From: Paragonimus westermani | Taxonomy: Eukaryota; Platyhelminthes; Trematoda; Plagiorchiida; Troglotrematidae | Assembly (NCBI GenBank): GCA_008508345.1 | Contig: QNGE01001217.1 | Coordinates: 1-64,000 of the forward strand | Length of the DNA: 64,000 nt | Reading direction: 5' to 3' | Shown: positions 13,551 through 27,100 of the stretch, piece after piece | Layout: every line of letters starts with the position of its first letter | Numbering within the stretch: the first letter of the stretch is position 1 | Position numbers and translations under genes: made by a program | Notes under the pieces: model-generated | What the model saw: the letters and a program-made list of their open reading frames with translations, nothing else | Database searches by the model: none | What the model was told of the DNA's origin: nothing

Positions 13551-15200
13551 ATGAAATATTTAGAATCAATGCTGTAAATGAAGACACAGCAAGAAACAGG
13601 TTTGCAGCTGTTACTCAGGAAATACATCATTTAGTGGATAGTGTACAAATGGTGGATCAAGACTAACAACATGCAAGCTGATGTCAATGTTTGTACAGCA
13701 GTACACGTAAAATGAGAATTTTTTGTAGAAAGCTTCCCCTCCATCGATGTGCATGCAAATGGTCAAGATTGTGGTATGACCTCCTCCGGTACAAGGTTGA
13801 TGCTAGCAGTCCTTTATCAGTCAACCATTTTTGTTGTACGACGAGGTCTTTAGATATATGGGCGACAGGCTGAACCAACTACTCAATACAATGTTTACGT
13901 GCATCAAGTGACAGCTCATCCGATCAACATGATATGCTCATTTGTAGCTATACCACATTTAAAAATAACTGTGTATTCAGTAGAGAAGGAAATGCCGTCT
14001 GAGGGAAGCAATTCAAATAGGGTAGGTAGGGGAAAGTTCAGTCAATTTCTGGGTTTATGTTTTCAATTCTCCTCATCACAGAAGACCTTGTGCTTAAGGT
14101 GACTGCTACCACACAACCATTTCATCATCTTCAAGATTTTGTAGCAGCTTTTAGTTACCTGGCAATGTTTAGGGACACATAACAGTAAGACGATCTAATT
14201 CACACTTGCCTGCTGGTAAAGGCGACTTAAATAGTGTTCAGCTGTTTGCTTGATATACAAGTTCTTTCGCTTGTTGTATTCTCTTAATATAAGACAAAAA
14301 TATATCAGCATGCACAGAAGTGTTTCCAGGGGGCAACGGACGTCAAAACGATCATTCAACCATCTAGTCAGATGGCCCGAAATATCACACAATAGATCAC
14401 ACTGTGTCTTGAACTGCACATGTGCACCAAATTCAGAAATTCTGTTGTCTCCTTGAGGCATTTAAGTAAGACTTGCAACTTCTTGGTTGCTGATATCAAT
14501 AAGATAGCACAAGTCAGTGGATACCGTTGAAGCATTCAGCGTACCGTGAGTGGTGGAAACCGTCCGGGTCTACCCGCTCTGATCAACCTTATTTGCAGTG
14601 GTCGATTGTGCACGATCGCTCGCTACCCGAACACAACAAACCCCGGTTTTGTGAATAAATCACAACAGCTGAAGTAAAAGTTTGACTAAAATCCTCTATG
14701 TCAGCTACACTGTTTCTTTGGTCTTATAACCAACATATGGCTTCTATAGTAAACGGCACAATTTGCTAGTCTTTGTTGCTCAGTAATAGAAGTGCCAGCT
14801 TAAAACCCAATTCGCTGATAGCTTCTAATTTTGAACAATTTCTGCCTTCTGAAGAGTGATTGCTTAGCTTATAGATTACCTATCGGTGTGATTGTTGACA
14901 GTCTCAGTTTTGCAACAGATGTCCAAACAAAACCCATTACAAAATTATTAAGTTGTTTGCAGTAAACATAGCAATATTTATAATAACCAAACTACCTAGT
15001 AACGAAAACTTTACCGATAGAGTAAAATATCGGTTTATGTCACCATGGTCCAAAATATTACCCAAGAATTTAGTGGATTTCTTTCTTCACATGCGAACTG
15101 TCGACTTAATTATTAAACACATTAGATGCTTTCAGAAAGCCTCTATTTGGTCTCTCTGAACGTAGTGGTAAACAGTCGGCCTTTCGGGGTTATCAAGCTA
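13551..15200. other. no recognisable gene
   Basis: Contains short open frames on both strands, for example 14195-14461 minus (88 codons). None has a recognisable domain. Parts may be further decayed LINE sequence belonging to the 13178-13550 fragment. Confidence 0.35.
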
Positions 15201-15412
15201 GAAGCGTCAATGGCACAGTGGTCAACACTGTTGCCTGATGAAAGCGTGGCCGGAGTTCAAATCCCGGTCGTGGCAAAGATATGCACTACTGACGAGTTCT
15301 GTTGAGAGCGAAACACGAGTATACAACTTCTTTCCAAAAGGGGCCGACTGGAGATTCGATGAGAATGTGACAGGTGCGATCAATTGTGGATGATGCTCAA
15401 TCTGTGTGAAAA
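15201..15412 (+). repeat. tRNA-derived SINE, near full length
   Basis: The best copy of the family. The A-box-like TGGCACAGTGGTCAACAC is at 15211-15228. The B-box-like GAGTTCAAATCCC lies at about 15253-15265. Both have the spacing of a pol III internal promoter. The non-tRNA body follows, with TTCTTTCCAAAAGGGGCC and GAGAATGTGACAGG. At least nine other copies are in this window. No terminal A run or target duplication was seen. Confidence 0.7.
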
Positions 15413-15503
15413 AATCAAGTCCGCTACTACTCATCAGTAACTATGTAGTTTCTGATGGTTGGGAACAGCGGTGGTGTTGTTCATAGCTCGGGTTGATGGT
15501 TTT

Positions 15504-15667
15504 GGTGTTGGTATGTTTGCCGAGCTTCGCATTTAGGTTGCAAACGTTTCATCACCACGTTTCATCAACGTATATACGCTGAAACACTCACGCACTGATG
15601 AGGTCATCTCGCTCGGTGATTAAACGTTTGCAACCTAAATGCCCAGCTCTGCGAACATACCAATACC
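15504..15667. repeat. foldback (inverted-repeat) element with hammerhead-like boxes
   Basis: Two 54 bp arms, 15504-15557 and 15614-15667, are inverted copies of each other with roughly six mismatches, around a 56 bp centre. The right half carries CTGATGA at 15595-15601. A hairpin follows, 15603-15608 pairing with 15615-15620 (six pairs, two of them G-U, loop TCGCTC). TAAACG comes next where the 5.2 kb relative has GAAACG. The layout CTGATGA, stem, GAAAC resembles a hammerhead core, but one G is unpaired before the stem and no proper NUH cleavage triplet is evident. It may be a piece of a Penelope-like element or a MITE. Sharing with 5216-5269 shows it is a dispersed repeat. Confidence 0.65.
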
Positions 15668-18600
15668 CTAACTATGTAGTTGTTGACTCATAACATTCTT
15701 GTTGTAATGACCGGTCATCGCCTTGCTAGTCATATCTTTGCAAACTTGTTGAACGAAATAGAACAAAACTAAGACAAATTTTGCAATTCCCCCAATCATT
15801 GGTGAAGCACTCTATCTGCTAGATCGTTGCAACCAGCCTGGCCGCGTAAGTCACATACGCAATCTATTGGGTTGGAGTCACGGGATAATAATATGTTAGT
15901 TTCAAATCAAAGTTGCTTTTATTGTAATAAATGGTGGCATGGAAAGAGGCATGCTCATCTAGCCGCTAACGTAACACCATATCGAATCGTCCGTTAAGCA
16001 TCTGACTAGCAATCAAACAAACTTCCACCAGCCGAAGCTTACGGGATTAGTACAACATAAATATTTTCAAGTCCGACTAGCAGGTGTCACATTAAAATTG
16101 TATTTCGCGAAAATGAACCTGACGGGAGCTAAAACAAGGCATTCCTCATACCCACATAACTGGTCAAATTGTCGTGAGTTCGCGACCACTTTACCACCGA
16201 ATTGGAGCGGCAAAGTGTGTTCGATCGAGATCCGTAATCTGTCCGTCAGCAATCAACCAGACTGATCAAGTTACGTATGAACAGACAGACCATCAGCTGC
16301 GGAAGCGGACTTGAGGCTCCTGATATACATCTGGTCTTGTCAACCATTGTTACACCCCACCAAGTTTAACAGTGCCTTTCTAATTAGGTGGTTTTACTCT
16401 AAATGAAGAGTTCTGGTCACGCAATGGTGAAGATGATCTACGACAGACTAGCCGTGCACTTACTACTCGCTTCATTGAGCTAATCTTGATCAGAAGCAAG
16501 GACTGTGTGGTGGTGCGCACCGGACACGCGATGGCGGACCTGAGATCAAGATTTAGAAAGCTAATTGTCCTGACAGTTACGAAACTAACCCCAACCAAAC
16601 GCGATCGAGAGAGGTGGTTTTGTCAAAGATTTCCCCACGGCCTGTTTTTTTAGCCCGGTTTTCGGTTATGGCAAAAGGTCAGCATTAATGTGTCGGTCTC
16701 TGAAACAGGAAACTGGAAGACATGAAGCCACCTACAGGCTAACGGTTACAGATAGTTTACAGGGTTTTTGATCACAGGTATGTATGTTATTAGCTAGAAC
16801 ACAGTCATTTACTCTTTCTGTTTTGCGTACATATTTTTAAAACGAGAGGCACTTAGCTTTTACTGTCTTTTTCAATACCAATGAGCTACGGTTTGCTTCT
16901 ACTGCCCCATTTCTAGATTGAACGATTCGATGTAACTGCATTTTTTTAAGTGGTTAGCAGTAGGGGAGTGTATAATAGTATCCCATCTGTGGTTGGTATT
17001 GCTGAACGCTGCTTCTCATCATTTTGAGCCATACGAACATCATCCTTTCACATCCGTATTGTTCACAATACGTTATGCTGTCGTTATCGGTCGACAGTAC
17101 GAACTGATTTATTACTTACACCAGCAGATATGGAAATTATACCATTACATTCAATATAAACTGAGCGGCAGCTCACCCGAAGGTTGAAGTGGAAGAGTAT
17201 TTTTATACCAGTCAGATGTTCAGAGATATTCGTATGAAATGGTGGGAGCGGTACTGTTGTCAAACAAAAAAAACTAATACATAGGCGATTTACATAGAGT
17301 GAGTCAGCCTTAAAACGAAGCTGCGAATCTAAAACATTGAAAAGTCTGCCTGACCGGACGCGTCGCGACTTGGTAACCTAGAAAGTTTTTACTTACTTCG
17401 AAAGTTGGAACATATGCTTGCAATTAAACAACAGACGATGAAGACAACAATACGGCTATATGGTTGGATCATTGAGACTTTCTGATGAGTTGAGGTGTAA
17501 TTAAAATGGCCTAGATAACGTTCAGTTTTACTGTCGTACAAAAAGAACGTCAAGTGCCACCGAATGCATATGTGAGGGAAGATTTTGCTCGTTTGGTGGA
17601 TATTCAGGTATTGGCGACAACGACACGACAATTCTTAAAGGGGTACAACGCTCTGGAAGCTACGTTGAAAATACAAGTGGACATTTGTTACCTGTGTGAC
17701 CTCAATTTTAACAATGCCCACAGTTGATCTCAACCGTCACATTCTCATAGTCTTTTCAGTTCAAAATCCAAGGATTACAATGGTTTAGCGCGTAACCATT
17801 GGATACAAAGTGATTTGAAGACGAAAGGATTCACCTGATACCATCGTAGAATCCTGCTTAGAGTTCATTATAAATATCACGAAATAGTGCTTCCTTTGGT
17901 CTAGTAACTATCAATTCGCCATTCTCAACTGGAGAACACGGAAAAAATGAGTTAAACTCTGACAGGAACTAATAATGGAACTCGTTGTAACAGTATGGTG
18001 AGGTTGCGTCGGTGGTTGGTTCCTAACCGCCCACGTAATGTGACAAAGTAAACTTCACGAATTCAGACGGATTTAATTCCATGCCGGTATAGCACAAAAC
18101 CTCTATACAGTACAGTCACTAATGTGAAATTTCAGCAACCCTGAGTCACACGCGTCGTTTGTTATCGGAAAAACGTTGGCAACCATCCAAGACTGTCTAT
18201 GATACTGAGATCGAAGTAGACATTAGAACGCTTGAATGTGTTTGAATTTGTGTGGGGCTGTAGATCACCTGACACGTGTGAAAATTTGGTATTGATGACG
18301 ATAAACAGAAGGTGGATATAACTTATGGCGTAATGAAGTCGCTAACGAACCTTTGTGTGTTGAACCCCACTTGGTTTCCACTGCATGATATTTGTTAGCC
18401 AAGACCGGCGATGAGACCTATTAAACTGGATTGTTTTCGATAGTAGTTCCGGTAAATAACAGTGAAGGAGAACTGATAACAAGTGTACGAGACGCTATGA
18501 TGCATATTTGTTAGTTTTATTAAATGTCATTGTATGCCCAAAACAGTGGGTACCATTATATCCTATGAAGTGGCGTTCTGTAATGTTGCTCACTCTACAA

Positions 18601-21091
18601 CCCTTCTTCAGTAACTCTGCTATGAACACCATCGGGGAGACATCAGTAAAGGTAAATGATCTGACTGTGTAGAACTTCTTTCAGGTGGATTTGGATTCTC
18701 ACCAACTTATTACGATTCACAAGCATTAGATACTGGCTTTAAATGTGTTAGCCAAATGAGTTCGTTGTACTGGTATGTGCTTCATTTCTCGCAAATGTAA
18801 AAGTTTTGGATCAACAATGATGAATGCGGATGGAAACAGTCGCCTGAACGGTGAACCATTAGGAATGATAAGTCGTTTAATTAACGTGGTTATTTGAAGA
18901 GTTGACTGAGATGCGGATAAAACATTTTAAAGAACATATGGGATTTTGTCAACTTCAGCCATTAATGGGAACGGAAAACGTGAACCGTACTGTGAAAGGG
19001 GGGAGTGCTCTGCGACCATCATTTCTGTGTTGCAATGTGACTACAAAATGGAACTTGTTCAGACGGGAGAAGTAGACCGGCTGCCCATCTTTGACAGCCT
19101 ATACTTGCTTACAATTGTATGAGTATGGTAAAATCACCGTGTGACCAATCATACTGTTAAACAACGGATATTCGCATGTAATAACCTGACATCCGGCGTA
19201 GAGGAACAGTTGTGTTAACGATTTCATTGGTTCGGACCAGTGTTGTCTACGCTAGTAACTACTTGGTTAGTAAAGTCTTGTTTATGGAGCAAGGGGCATG
19301 TTAAAAATAACAGCTATCTAACAGGGATGCGTGCAACACCTGAAGCTGTGGTATACTGCCATAAACTGGACATTTCATTCCTATTTGCAAACTAATAATC
19401 CTGTGTTTTTCATCAAAGAAACTAAATGTACTATCTAGTCGGCTTTTCCCTGCTACAAACTAGCCAAAGTTAGACGACCAACGGGTCACGGCAATGCAAT
19501 TCCTGTTTACTAATTCCCACAACTCTGCAACTAAAAAGCTAATGAAAGACTGCAAGCAACTCGTGGTGCATGTAGCACTGTTTACATTAACTGGTAATTA
19601 ACCGAATACAATCTTCATTTCGGCCAGTCGTAATTTGTCCATTCGACCTGAAAGACAGGCAACATTGCACGTTTGCTGTTTGCATGAGTCTGTTTTAGTC
19701 AAGAATGACTCAAAACAAAAGGAGGTGGTCTTTAATTACGGACACCATTTTTGGTCAAGTGAGCGAACAAAGTTGAGGGAATTGTGAATAGAAAGCTTAA
19801 AGCCAGGTCGCGACCTCCCTCTCAACAGACATGGATTAGATTCAAAGGAAATGGTTGGTTATAAATTACTGAAGGTTTTAATGGTTTGCTGTTCACTATG
19901 TTCGGAAGGGTGCAGATTTTTATTCAAGATCATTCTTCACTCGACCTTAATAGGGCCATAAAAAGTAAGCCGCGACCCATTTATTTGTAGCTGGTAAATT
20001 ACAAACCTTAATGAAAGATGAGTTTAATGCATAGCTTAAGATGCATACTGCTGAGAATAAAAACAGATAACACAATACTGCGTCACCTCAAACTGAGGAC
20101 ATCATCGTGTACCAAGCCTTATCTGATTTCAAACGTTTTCACGGCTTCCTAGTCTCTATGGTATTGCCAGTAATGCGAAAAATGTGCCTACCGTAATCAC
20201 TACAGCCGCATGGTTTCATCACCTTGTGAGAATAAAGTGAACACGATCGGTTAAAACATGGTGTCCTGTGACACGCTGCTTTTTGCAAAACGTCAACCAA
20301 AAAGTGCTACGCTAATCTTCACAATGAAACGGCACTTTTAAGCTATAGGATTCAATTGTCACATATCTGGACGACTTAAGTTGTTAGTTCCCAAACGTTC
20401 TTCAGCATATCTTACCTATGGTTTCTTGGGTTCATTGTCATCCCCTCTCACACAAGATGGATTATGCAGACACTAAATTCCAGAAGATAACGCACTTTTT
20501 AATATGACATAATGTAGAACTGCGTGTAATATCAGGTCAATGAAGTGGATAGACGGAATATAAGGGTAGGAGTTTAACAACATGACAATGAAGGTCGCTT
20601 GAAAGCTATCTTTGGCCTTTATATTCAGATATCTCAGACGTTTCTTTGCCATCCTTTTCCCATCCCTGTTCCTCTTGGCAAATCCTCTTACCTCCACACA
20701 GACCAGTTTGAGGAACGATGATCTCAGTGAAAGACCGCCGGAAAAACTTAACCGGTAAATGAATCAAACAAGCAAATCACTTGTTTTACGGGTTTATTTG
20801 AAGTAAATTATAACCCAGTCAGTACATGTGGAGATATCCTGATTTCATAACTGTGTGATCGTACAACCCGAGTGCAACGCTTATGCTTACCTTAAGCCGA
20901 ATGAGCTAACCATCGAACCGTTAAGCTCGGTGTAGATTAAACCACGGAACCCGGGTCGACTGGTCTTTCGTTTGTCTCCGTACACTCCCAACGTTCCATC
21001 AATGTACGCATATTGAGATGTGTAACCTGCCAATCTGAGTAAAATTAGGTCCATCGTTCTTAGTTTGGTTGCCCATAAGCAGTCGGTGTTT
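15668..21091. other. no recognisable gene
   Basis: More than 5 kb without a gene I can support. From 17640 to 20470 no open frame reaches 60 codons on either strand. Nothing repetitive was recognised. Confidence 0.45.
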
Positions 21092-21117
21092 GTGTGTGAA
21101 TCGAAACGTTGGTCTGC
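21092..21117 (+). repeat. 3' half of a hammerhead-like repeat
   Basis: Shares GTGTGAATCGAAA (21094-21106), followed by one changed base and GTTG, with the candidate ribozyme at 35984-36001. Here GAAAC, loop GTTG and GTC (21112-21114) would form a two-pair stem III with a standard GUC cleavage triplet. The upstream CUGAUGA box is not recognisable, so this is a decayed copy. Confidence 0.4.
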
Positions 21118-23257
21118 AACCGCCCAACAGCCAGTGTATCTCACTCGGATCCAGCCAACCGTGTTACCTAATGCAGGTAGACTGAACAGCTGCGTTTATC
21201 AAAGATCCCATCTATAAGCACATCAAGAGTGTTCGTGTTACCTGTGTGGCGTACGCAAGCGCGCACATTCAGACTTGCTGTAGTCAATTCATCCACGTAA
21301 CTTGCCAGTGAGACTTATCGTTCTAAGATCAACATTGCTCTTGACTCTCATCCGTCAAAAGGGTGCATTTATGTATGTAACTCGAACTAAGAGCACTTAG
21401 GTCTATCAGCTCGTTTGGCTCGTCAATACAATTTCACACGTTTCCCATTTTTCAGCAGTCGGTTTCGGACCAACTCGGTGAGATGACCCTGAAGTTAGAA
21501 TAAACCACTCAGATATAAATGCACCTGCTCGAGTGCAGTTGGACTAAATCTTGACTGCCGACCAAGCAGTGATTGAATAAGCAATCAGGAATGCCACATT
21601 TTCGGCCTGTTTGCATGTGAGTGAGTGAAGGTGCAGTATCGTAAAAATTAGAATGGATCAAGTAACTGCAAATCCCAACTAGCCCAATTATCGTGCGGTG
21701 ATGATTGTTCTGCTTGCCCTCACTGCGGCTGTAGGTGTTGAATGTTACAGTGTTGTTTGTTTGTCGGTTCAAATCAAAGGCTTCTCCATCAACACACACA
21801 TCTTCATCATCATCCATTAGTCGCAATTAGCGGTCTGTTGTGGATTTCGGGAGTTGAACAGGTTCATTCGTTCTGTCTCGAAGCCGAGGCAAATGGACCA
21901 CGAAAATGGTGCGTGTGTCGAACACCTGCATGACCGAATGTGAAACGCAATACGGCAACAACGACTGATCAGGCAGGCTGATAATCGCACTTGAGATGCT
22001 CGTGGCTGGACGTTGTCATAGCTGTTGTCTAACCAAATCTGTTGAAAAGGGTGCAATCACCCGTGAATCCCGCTTGTCGGTGAATGCGGTCACATGCGAA
22101 CGCCTGTCATGATAAACGGTGTGGGGTGAAAACGCAGCTGAGCCAAAAGAAAACTTTTCTGTAAGGCTAGCGTGTTAGAGATTTCGTCGTGTTATATTTT
22201 AAACAGAATAAGGGGAACATCCGATGGTTTCGTCCAAGAATTCCATTAGAAACCAGTTGGTCTACAGAAATCAGAGAGCATGATTTGCTGATATTGCGTT
22301 CACATAATTCATTTCCTTAAAGTATGTGCAAACTGGCCCCAAAAATACCTCACCGGAAACTACCTGCCTGACAAAATGCGTCACAGTAAAAAGTGGTGAA
22401 AAATAAATAACTACACAATCATCTGAACCAGTAACTTGGTATACAACCGTTGTATCTGCTCACAGGGGTTTTAGGAATCCCAAAGGTGTTTGGTTGACCA
22501 TCTGGTTACTGACTGACTATCTTCTTTGAACCTGGTAGCCAGTACTAATGTGTGTTTACGAAATACTAACAGGAACAGTTGTGTTTAATTCACAAGTAAC
22601 GACAGCATCCGTAGACCGTAATAAGTGTGATTGTTGAATGCATTCAAGGATATCCCGTTGTCTATCCCTAAACACCTCGTTTTCACCTCTCAATACGAGT
22701 AATCTCAAACCGGGTGTACTTTATGCCCTATAAGTAGTGAACTCTTAACTCAGATTCACTGTGATGAGTATCCGTGAGTTACTGTGGATAACAACATGAT
22801 GTAATGTCTTCATTAAAACTTTAATTTAATCAGAAATGACGTTATCTTTCTTCCTGGGGCATCCTTCCAACGTAATGACCTCACACCAGTTAATCACCAG
22901 TACTATCAGTGTGTACAAATACCCTCCACTTTTTATTCTGTGGATTTTCATCCAGGAGTTTTTGTATTATTTTTGGTCTTCATGTTGCAATGCGAATTCC
23001 TTCAAGCAACCTAAAAAATCAATAATTTCCTACCAACTTTCATTCAAATTTCTTGCTGATACATCTCACGCATAACGAAATGTTCATCCAGTATAGAAAA
23101 ATCATTCAACGAAAATCGTTCAAACTGAAGAGAAGTTCCAATCGCACGGTCATTGATCGAAGTTAATAGGACAGTTACTGCGTCTCCTTTCGAGGTAACT
23201 GGGCGTTGAGATTATTACTCGCAAGTGAACAGGGTTGAGCTTTTGTACGACAGTGCG
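21118..23257. other. no recognisable gene
   Basis: The minus-strand frames 21509-21826 (105 codons, with an Asp-rich start) and 21817-22056 look somewhat protein-like. They lack splice context or a known domain, so I do not call a gene. Confidence 0.35.
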
Positions 23258-23261
23258 ATCG

Positions 23262-23435
23262 TGCGATCGTCAATGGCGCACTGGTCATCAATGTCCCCTT
23301 ATGTAAGTGTAGCCGAAGTAAGAATGTCGACTTTGGCAGATGTGTACGCGGCCGACGAGATAGGCCAAGAGCAAAACTTAAATCTAATGTTTCTTTTCGA
23401 AAAGTTCTGGTCCAGCAATCCACATGAATTCAAGA
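23262..23435 (+). repeat. tRNA-derived SINE copy
   Basis: GTCAATGGCGCACTGGTCATCAA matches the A-box region of the family. It is followed by a degenerate B box, then CTTTGGCAGATG and TTTCTTTTCGAAAAGTTCTGG as in the 15201 and 63691 copies. Confidence 0.6.
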
Positions 23436-23939
23436 GTTAAGATCGTTTACGAGTGAGGTTCAGATTGTATTGTCGAATATCATTTTCTTAATTTAGACCC
23501 TTCCAACGGTATTTCTACATCCTTAACTTGATCCGCTCCAGACGTTAATTTTAATAAAACCATTAACTCTTTTCTTTTTTCCCCACCTAATTTGACTTCT
23601 ATAAAAATCCACTCGCATTTCTCACTGAACCACGGATAAGAATAAACGGTCGTTCTTGATTTATCGCGACTGTTCTATGAGTGGTTTATGTTTTACGATT
23701 ATTGTACTTAATACTATTGACTTGCTAATATTGATTGACATTAGTATTAATGGTGGTAGTGATAGTAATATGTGATGACCCCATTGCAACAGTTAGTCCT
23801 CATTTTCTGAAGAGGGGAATACGAACAAATTTACATATCTACTTCTCGATTTACATACCAGTTTGGTGATTTGATTTGGCCTAAACCAGTTGGACATAGC
23901 TAACGGGTATTCAAGGATTTCTATTGATTCATACAGATC

Positions 23940-24115
23940 GCAATTCAGATAGCCCAACTGGAAAAGATTGAAGTACCGGACTTGACCTTTATCTCGTCTA
24001 GAGCTCAACGATACTGCCCCCCTCAGTGAACCGGAATTTGACCTTCAGATCACGAGTTTGACAGGGAGATAGCATTGACCACCACATCTTTGACGTTGTA
24101 CTAAGTTCGATAAAA
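23940..24115 (-). repeat. degenerate SINE copy, reverse orientation
   Basis: Read on the minus strand: GTGGTGGTCAATGC (A-box region), GGTCAAATTCCGG (B-box region), GAGCTCTAGACGAG and AGTCCGGTACTTC, all in family order. Divergence is high. Confidence 0.45.
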
Positions 24116-27100
24116 TGATAATAATTGAACATCTAGTGGTAATTACTCACGAGTAATAATCAGATTGTCTCGCCGACTTGATTGCCTTTTGTAAATTGGT
24201 CCGTACTTTTGTGAACGGTAGTTTCCGGTTGAGTGGAAGTTATCATTTTTACTGAACCAGCAGTGTACTAACCATGCTGTAATTAATGGTTTGGAGAATG
24301 AACTACAGTATGCAAACTATTATTCTCAAAAGGCAATCGCATCCGCACTGTGGGAACCTAACATTGTAATAATGATGTGCGAGCAGTGAAAATGTCGGTT
24401 GTCTTCTTACATTAGAATCACAATTTTGTCCTGACGTTGTCCAATGCTTTTTCATTCGTATTAAGTAACTGCCACCTTCTGGGGGAAATTTGAAATGTTT
24501 AATACATTGACAACATTAGAATTGTTTATGCTTACATCCATGCAGTTCCCCAAGTAGAGACCAGACGGTTAATGAAAAGTACCATGCGGAAAAATTGAGC
24601 AGAATCGTTCAGTTCGAAGCAGAATATTGGCCAGGTCAAGAATGTTGTACAATTAACTGGTATAAGTTCATTAGAGGTTCACCAACCACATAGTAAGGAG
24701 AGCCTGCGGTTGAGGCCACTAAAAACCAAGCTTTTATTCATTACAATGCCCATTCTCAACGAACTATTTTGCTAATCTACTTGTTAACCTACCTAACTCT
24801 GTTCATTTACGTAGAACAACTGTGGTCCTGTGGTGTTTGTTGACTCAATGTATTTTAGCCGAATACAAAACAAGATCAAACCCAGCTACCTAGTTGGAAT
24901 GATCCGAATTGTGAAAACAATCACGTGACGAGAAGTTACGTGCTGTCTTTTTGGATCATCAGGAGAGCTGTATCAGAATATACATGAAAACACTAGGAAA
25001 AATGAGTAAGAAATCGGACAGTAGGGATTTTGGGTTGCACGGTTGCGAACACTTAAGCAAAAACTGTTTCACATTATGTGTCGGATTTACTCTGGACCAG
25101 CCAATTTCGTTTCGGCGTGAACTTCTGAGCGCAGAACAGTATTAATTTAGAGTGTGCATGGATTCAGCGAAGTATAGCACTCAAAACATCTGTCGTTTTC
25201 TTCTGAACGAAATCTACATGTGGCTTCTAGCAATAAATCATGGACTATGCGGCCTCACGTCAACCATTCCGTTCGACAAAAACATATATACTAGCACTTT
25301 TAGACAACCAACGTGTACGGGTCTTTCAAACCGGCCCTGTGATACACACTTACCGTTTCCAATCTGATGTTATCTGGATGGTGATGCGTACGTGAATGTA
25401 CCAACCGCGCTGGTGATGGGCACTTAGTAGACGTAGACTGATGTAAGTTTTCATGCATTGTTGCGAGTATTTGCAGTTTACCACACGGTGTTATAAATTC
25501 GATCTTACGATGTTGAGTTACACAATTCGGGTGGAGAGAGAAATTAACCAAAAGGGATAGTGGATTTCAGTTGCAGGACACCTCTTCAATTTCTTACACA
25601 GAGGTTTTAAGCAGATTTTTTGTGATAACGTCTCAGCGCCAGGTGGTCTATAGCACTGTATTGACCAGCCGGGAGTCGGCAACGCTAAAACTGGACGTAT
25701 ACCATCTAAACATTTGCTGCACCTGTAGTTGATAACCGACATCATCAACGGTTAGCTAAAATCAGAAAGTGGTTAGACGATTATGCACACACGAACTGTG
25801 TAGACCTTGATCGTTTCGGCTTGTGTCAGCTTCCACGTTAGAGACTTCCTGATCGTTAACCGATTTTAATTCGCCCGGTTTTTCTTTTGGCAAACCCCGT
25901 TTTTATAGAACAACCTTCTTTATCCTTGTGGTGAATGGTTGATCGCATTACTGTGCTAACTGGTCGGACGTACGACAGCTGATGTACGCATGTGAGTTGG
26001 TTTTCTAGATATCTGAAGGTACTGAGGAACGTAGTGCATCAAACACACCGATTCCCAAGCAATCTGATTTCGTTAGTAACATATGAATCTACTCTCACGG
26101 TTAGTCCGGATGCAACATACTTCCCACCAATCTCATAGAAGCAGTTCTTCATCAACTGATCTATCTTGTGCTGTTACGATAAAAATGTTCGACGGTGTCG
26201 TTTGTAGGACTGGCAGGACTTAGCACCATTTATTAGTAGCATCTCGACAGAAGGAAATGTTGCAACTCTATATCGACAAGTATTACATATGCTCATGAAA
26301 GCCTACTCTGGTTGTTATCTTGATCCGATCAATGCTTAAAACTCCGAGTTGGGCTTCAACAGCAATCTACCGCTCGTTCAGGCATTGCTCAGCAGCCTTG
26401 TCAATATCGTGCACGTGTCTGTGCTCTCCCTCGTGGCAGTGAATCTTAAAAGAGAATTTTAGCCAGTTGGTAACTCAGGCACCTCACACTACTTACCCAG
26501 GTTTTTTCTGGAGAGAGGTACTGGCTGGCATTCTCAATGGCTGCTTTTTGATGTCATTTGTGAATAGACCAAATGGATGTGTAACACACTGAAATGACGA
26601 TGTCAGTTGATAATGCTTAGTAGTAACAGTTGGATGCACAGCAGTTTAGTCCATCGTATGAAGTTCCGTAGCTCAACTCGTAGAACACTTGGAGCGTTCG
26701 TACGTGCTGTTTCTGCCATAGTCTCGAGTCCAGCCGAAGTCCAGATTACTTTTACTCGTGAGCCTCCTTTGCATTACTGAATTTGTCTCAGCGTCACTTC
26801 GGAACTTAGTGAACTAATGAAATGTCAGCTTTTCTCTATGTCATTTTAGCTCGTGATAACTTACTATTTATAGCAAAACCATCAGCCATTGTCTCAGAGT
26901 AGCATGACGGCATAATACAAAGCTTGAAGGTTCCATATGAGTGAACTACCACTCACACAATTGTGAACTACACTTTGTATGCCGCATATTGGCAAAATTT
27001 AAAAAAACAACCTACAGTCTGACCAAAACTTTCGCATTGACGTCAACTTACCAGCCAACCATTCTTGAAAAGGAACATTAGAGTCTATTTTCATTCTGTT

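Noticed and set aside
14195..14461. 88-codon minus-strand frame
   Set aside because: It overlaps a plus-strand frame of similar length, lacks a recognisable domain, and has no splice context.
20887..21144. 85-codon minus-strand frame
   Set aside because: It overlaps the hammerhead-like repeat and reads as its antisense; no protein family recognised.
21509..21826. Minus-strand frame with an acidic N-terminus as a possible first exon
   Set aside because: No convincing donor, no partner exon and no known motif.
26655..26760. Functional tRNA gene
   Set aside because: A- and B-box-like blocks are present, but the acceptor and anticodon arms do not pair; kept only as a tRNA-like repeat.
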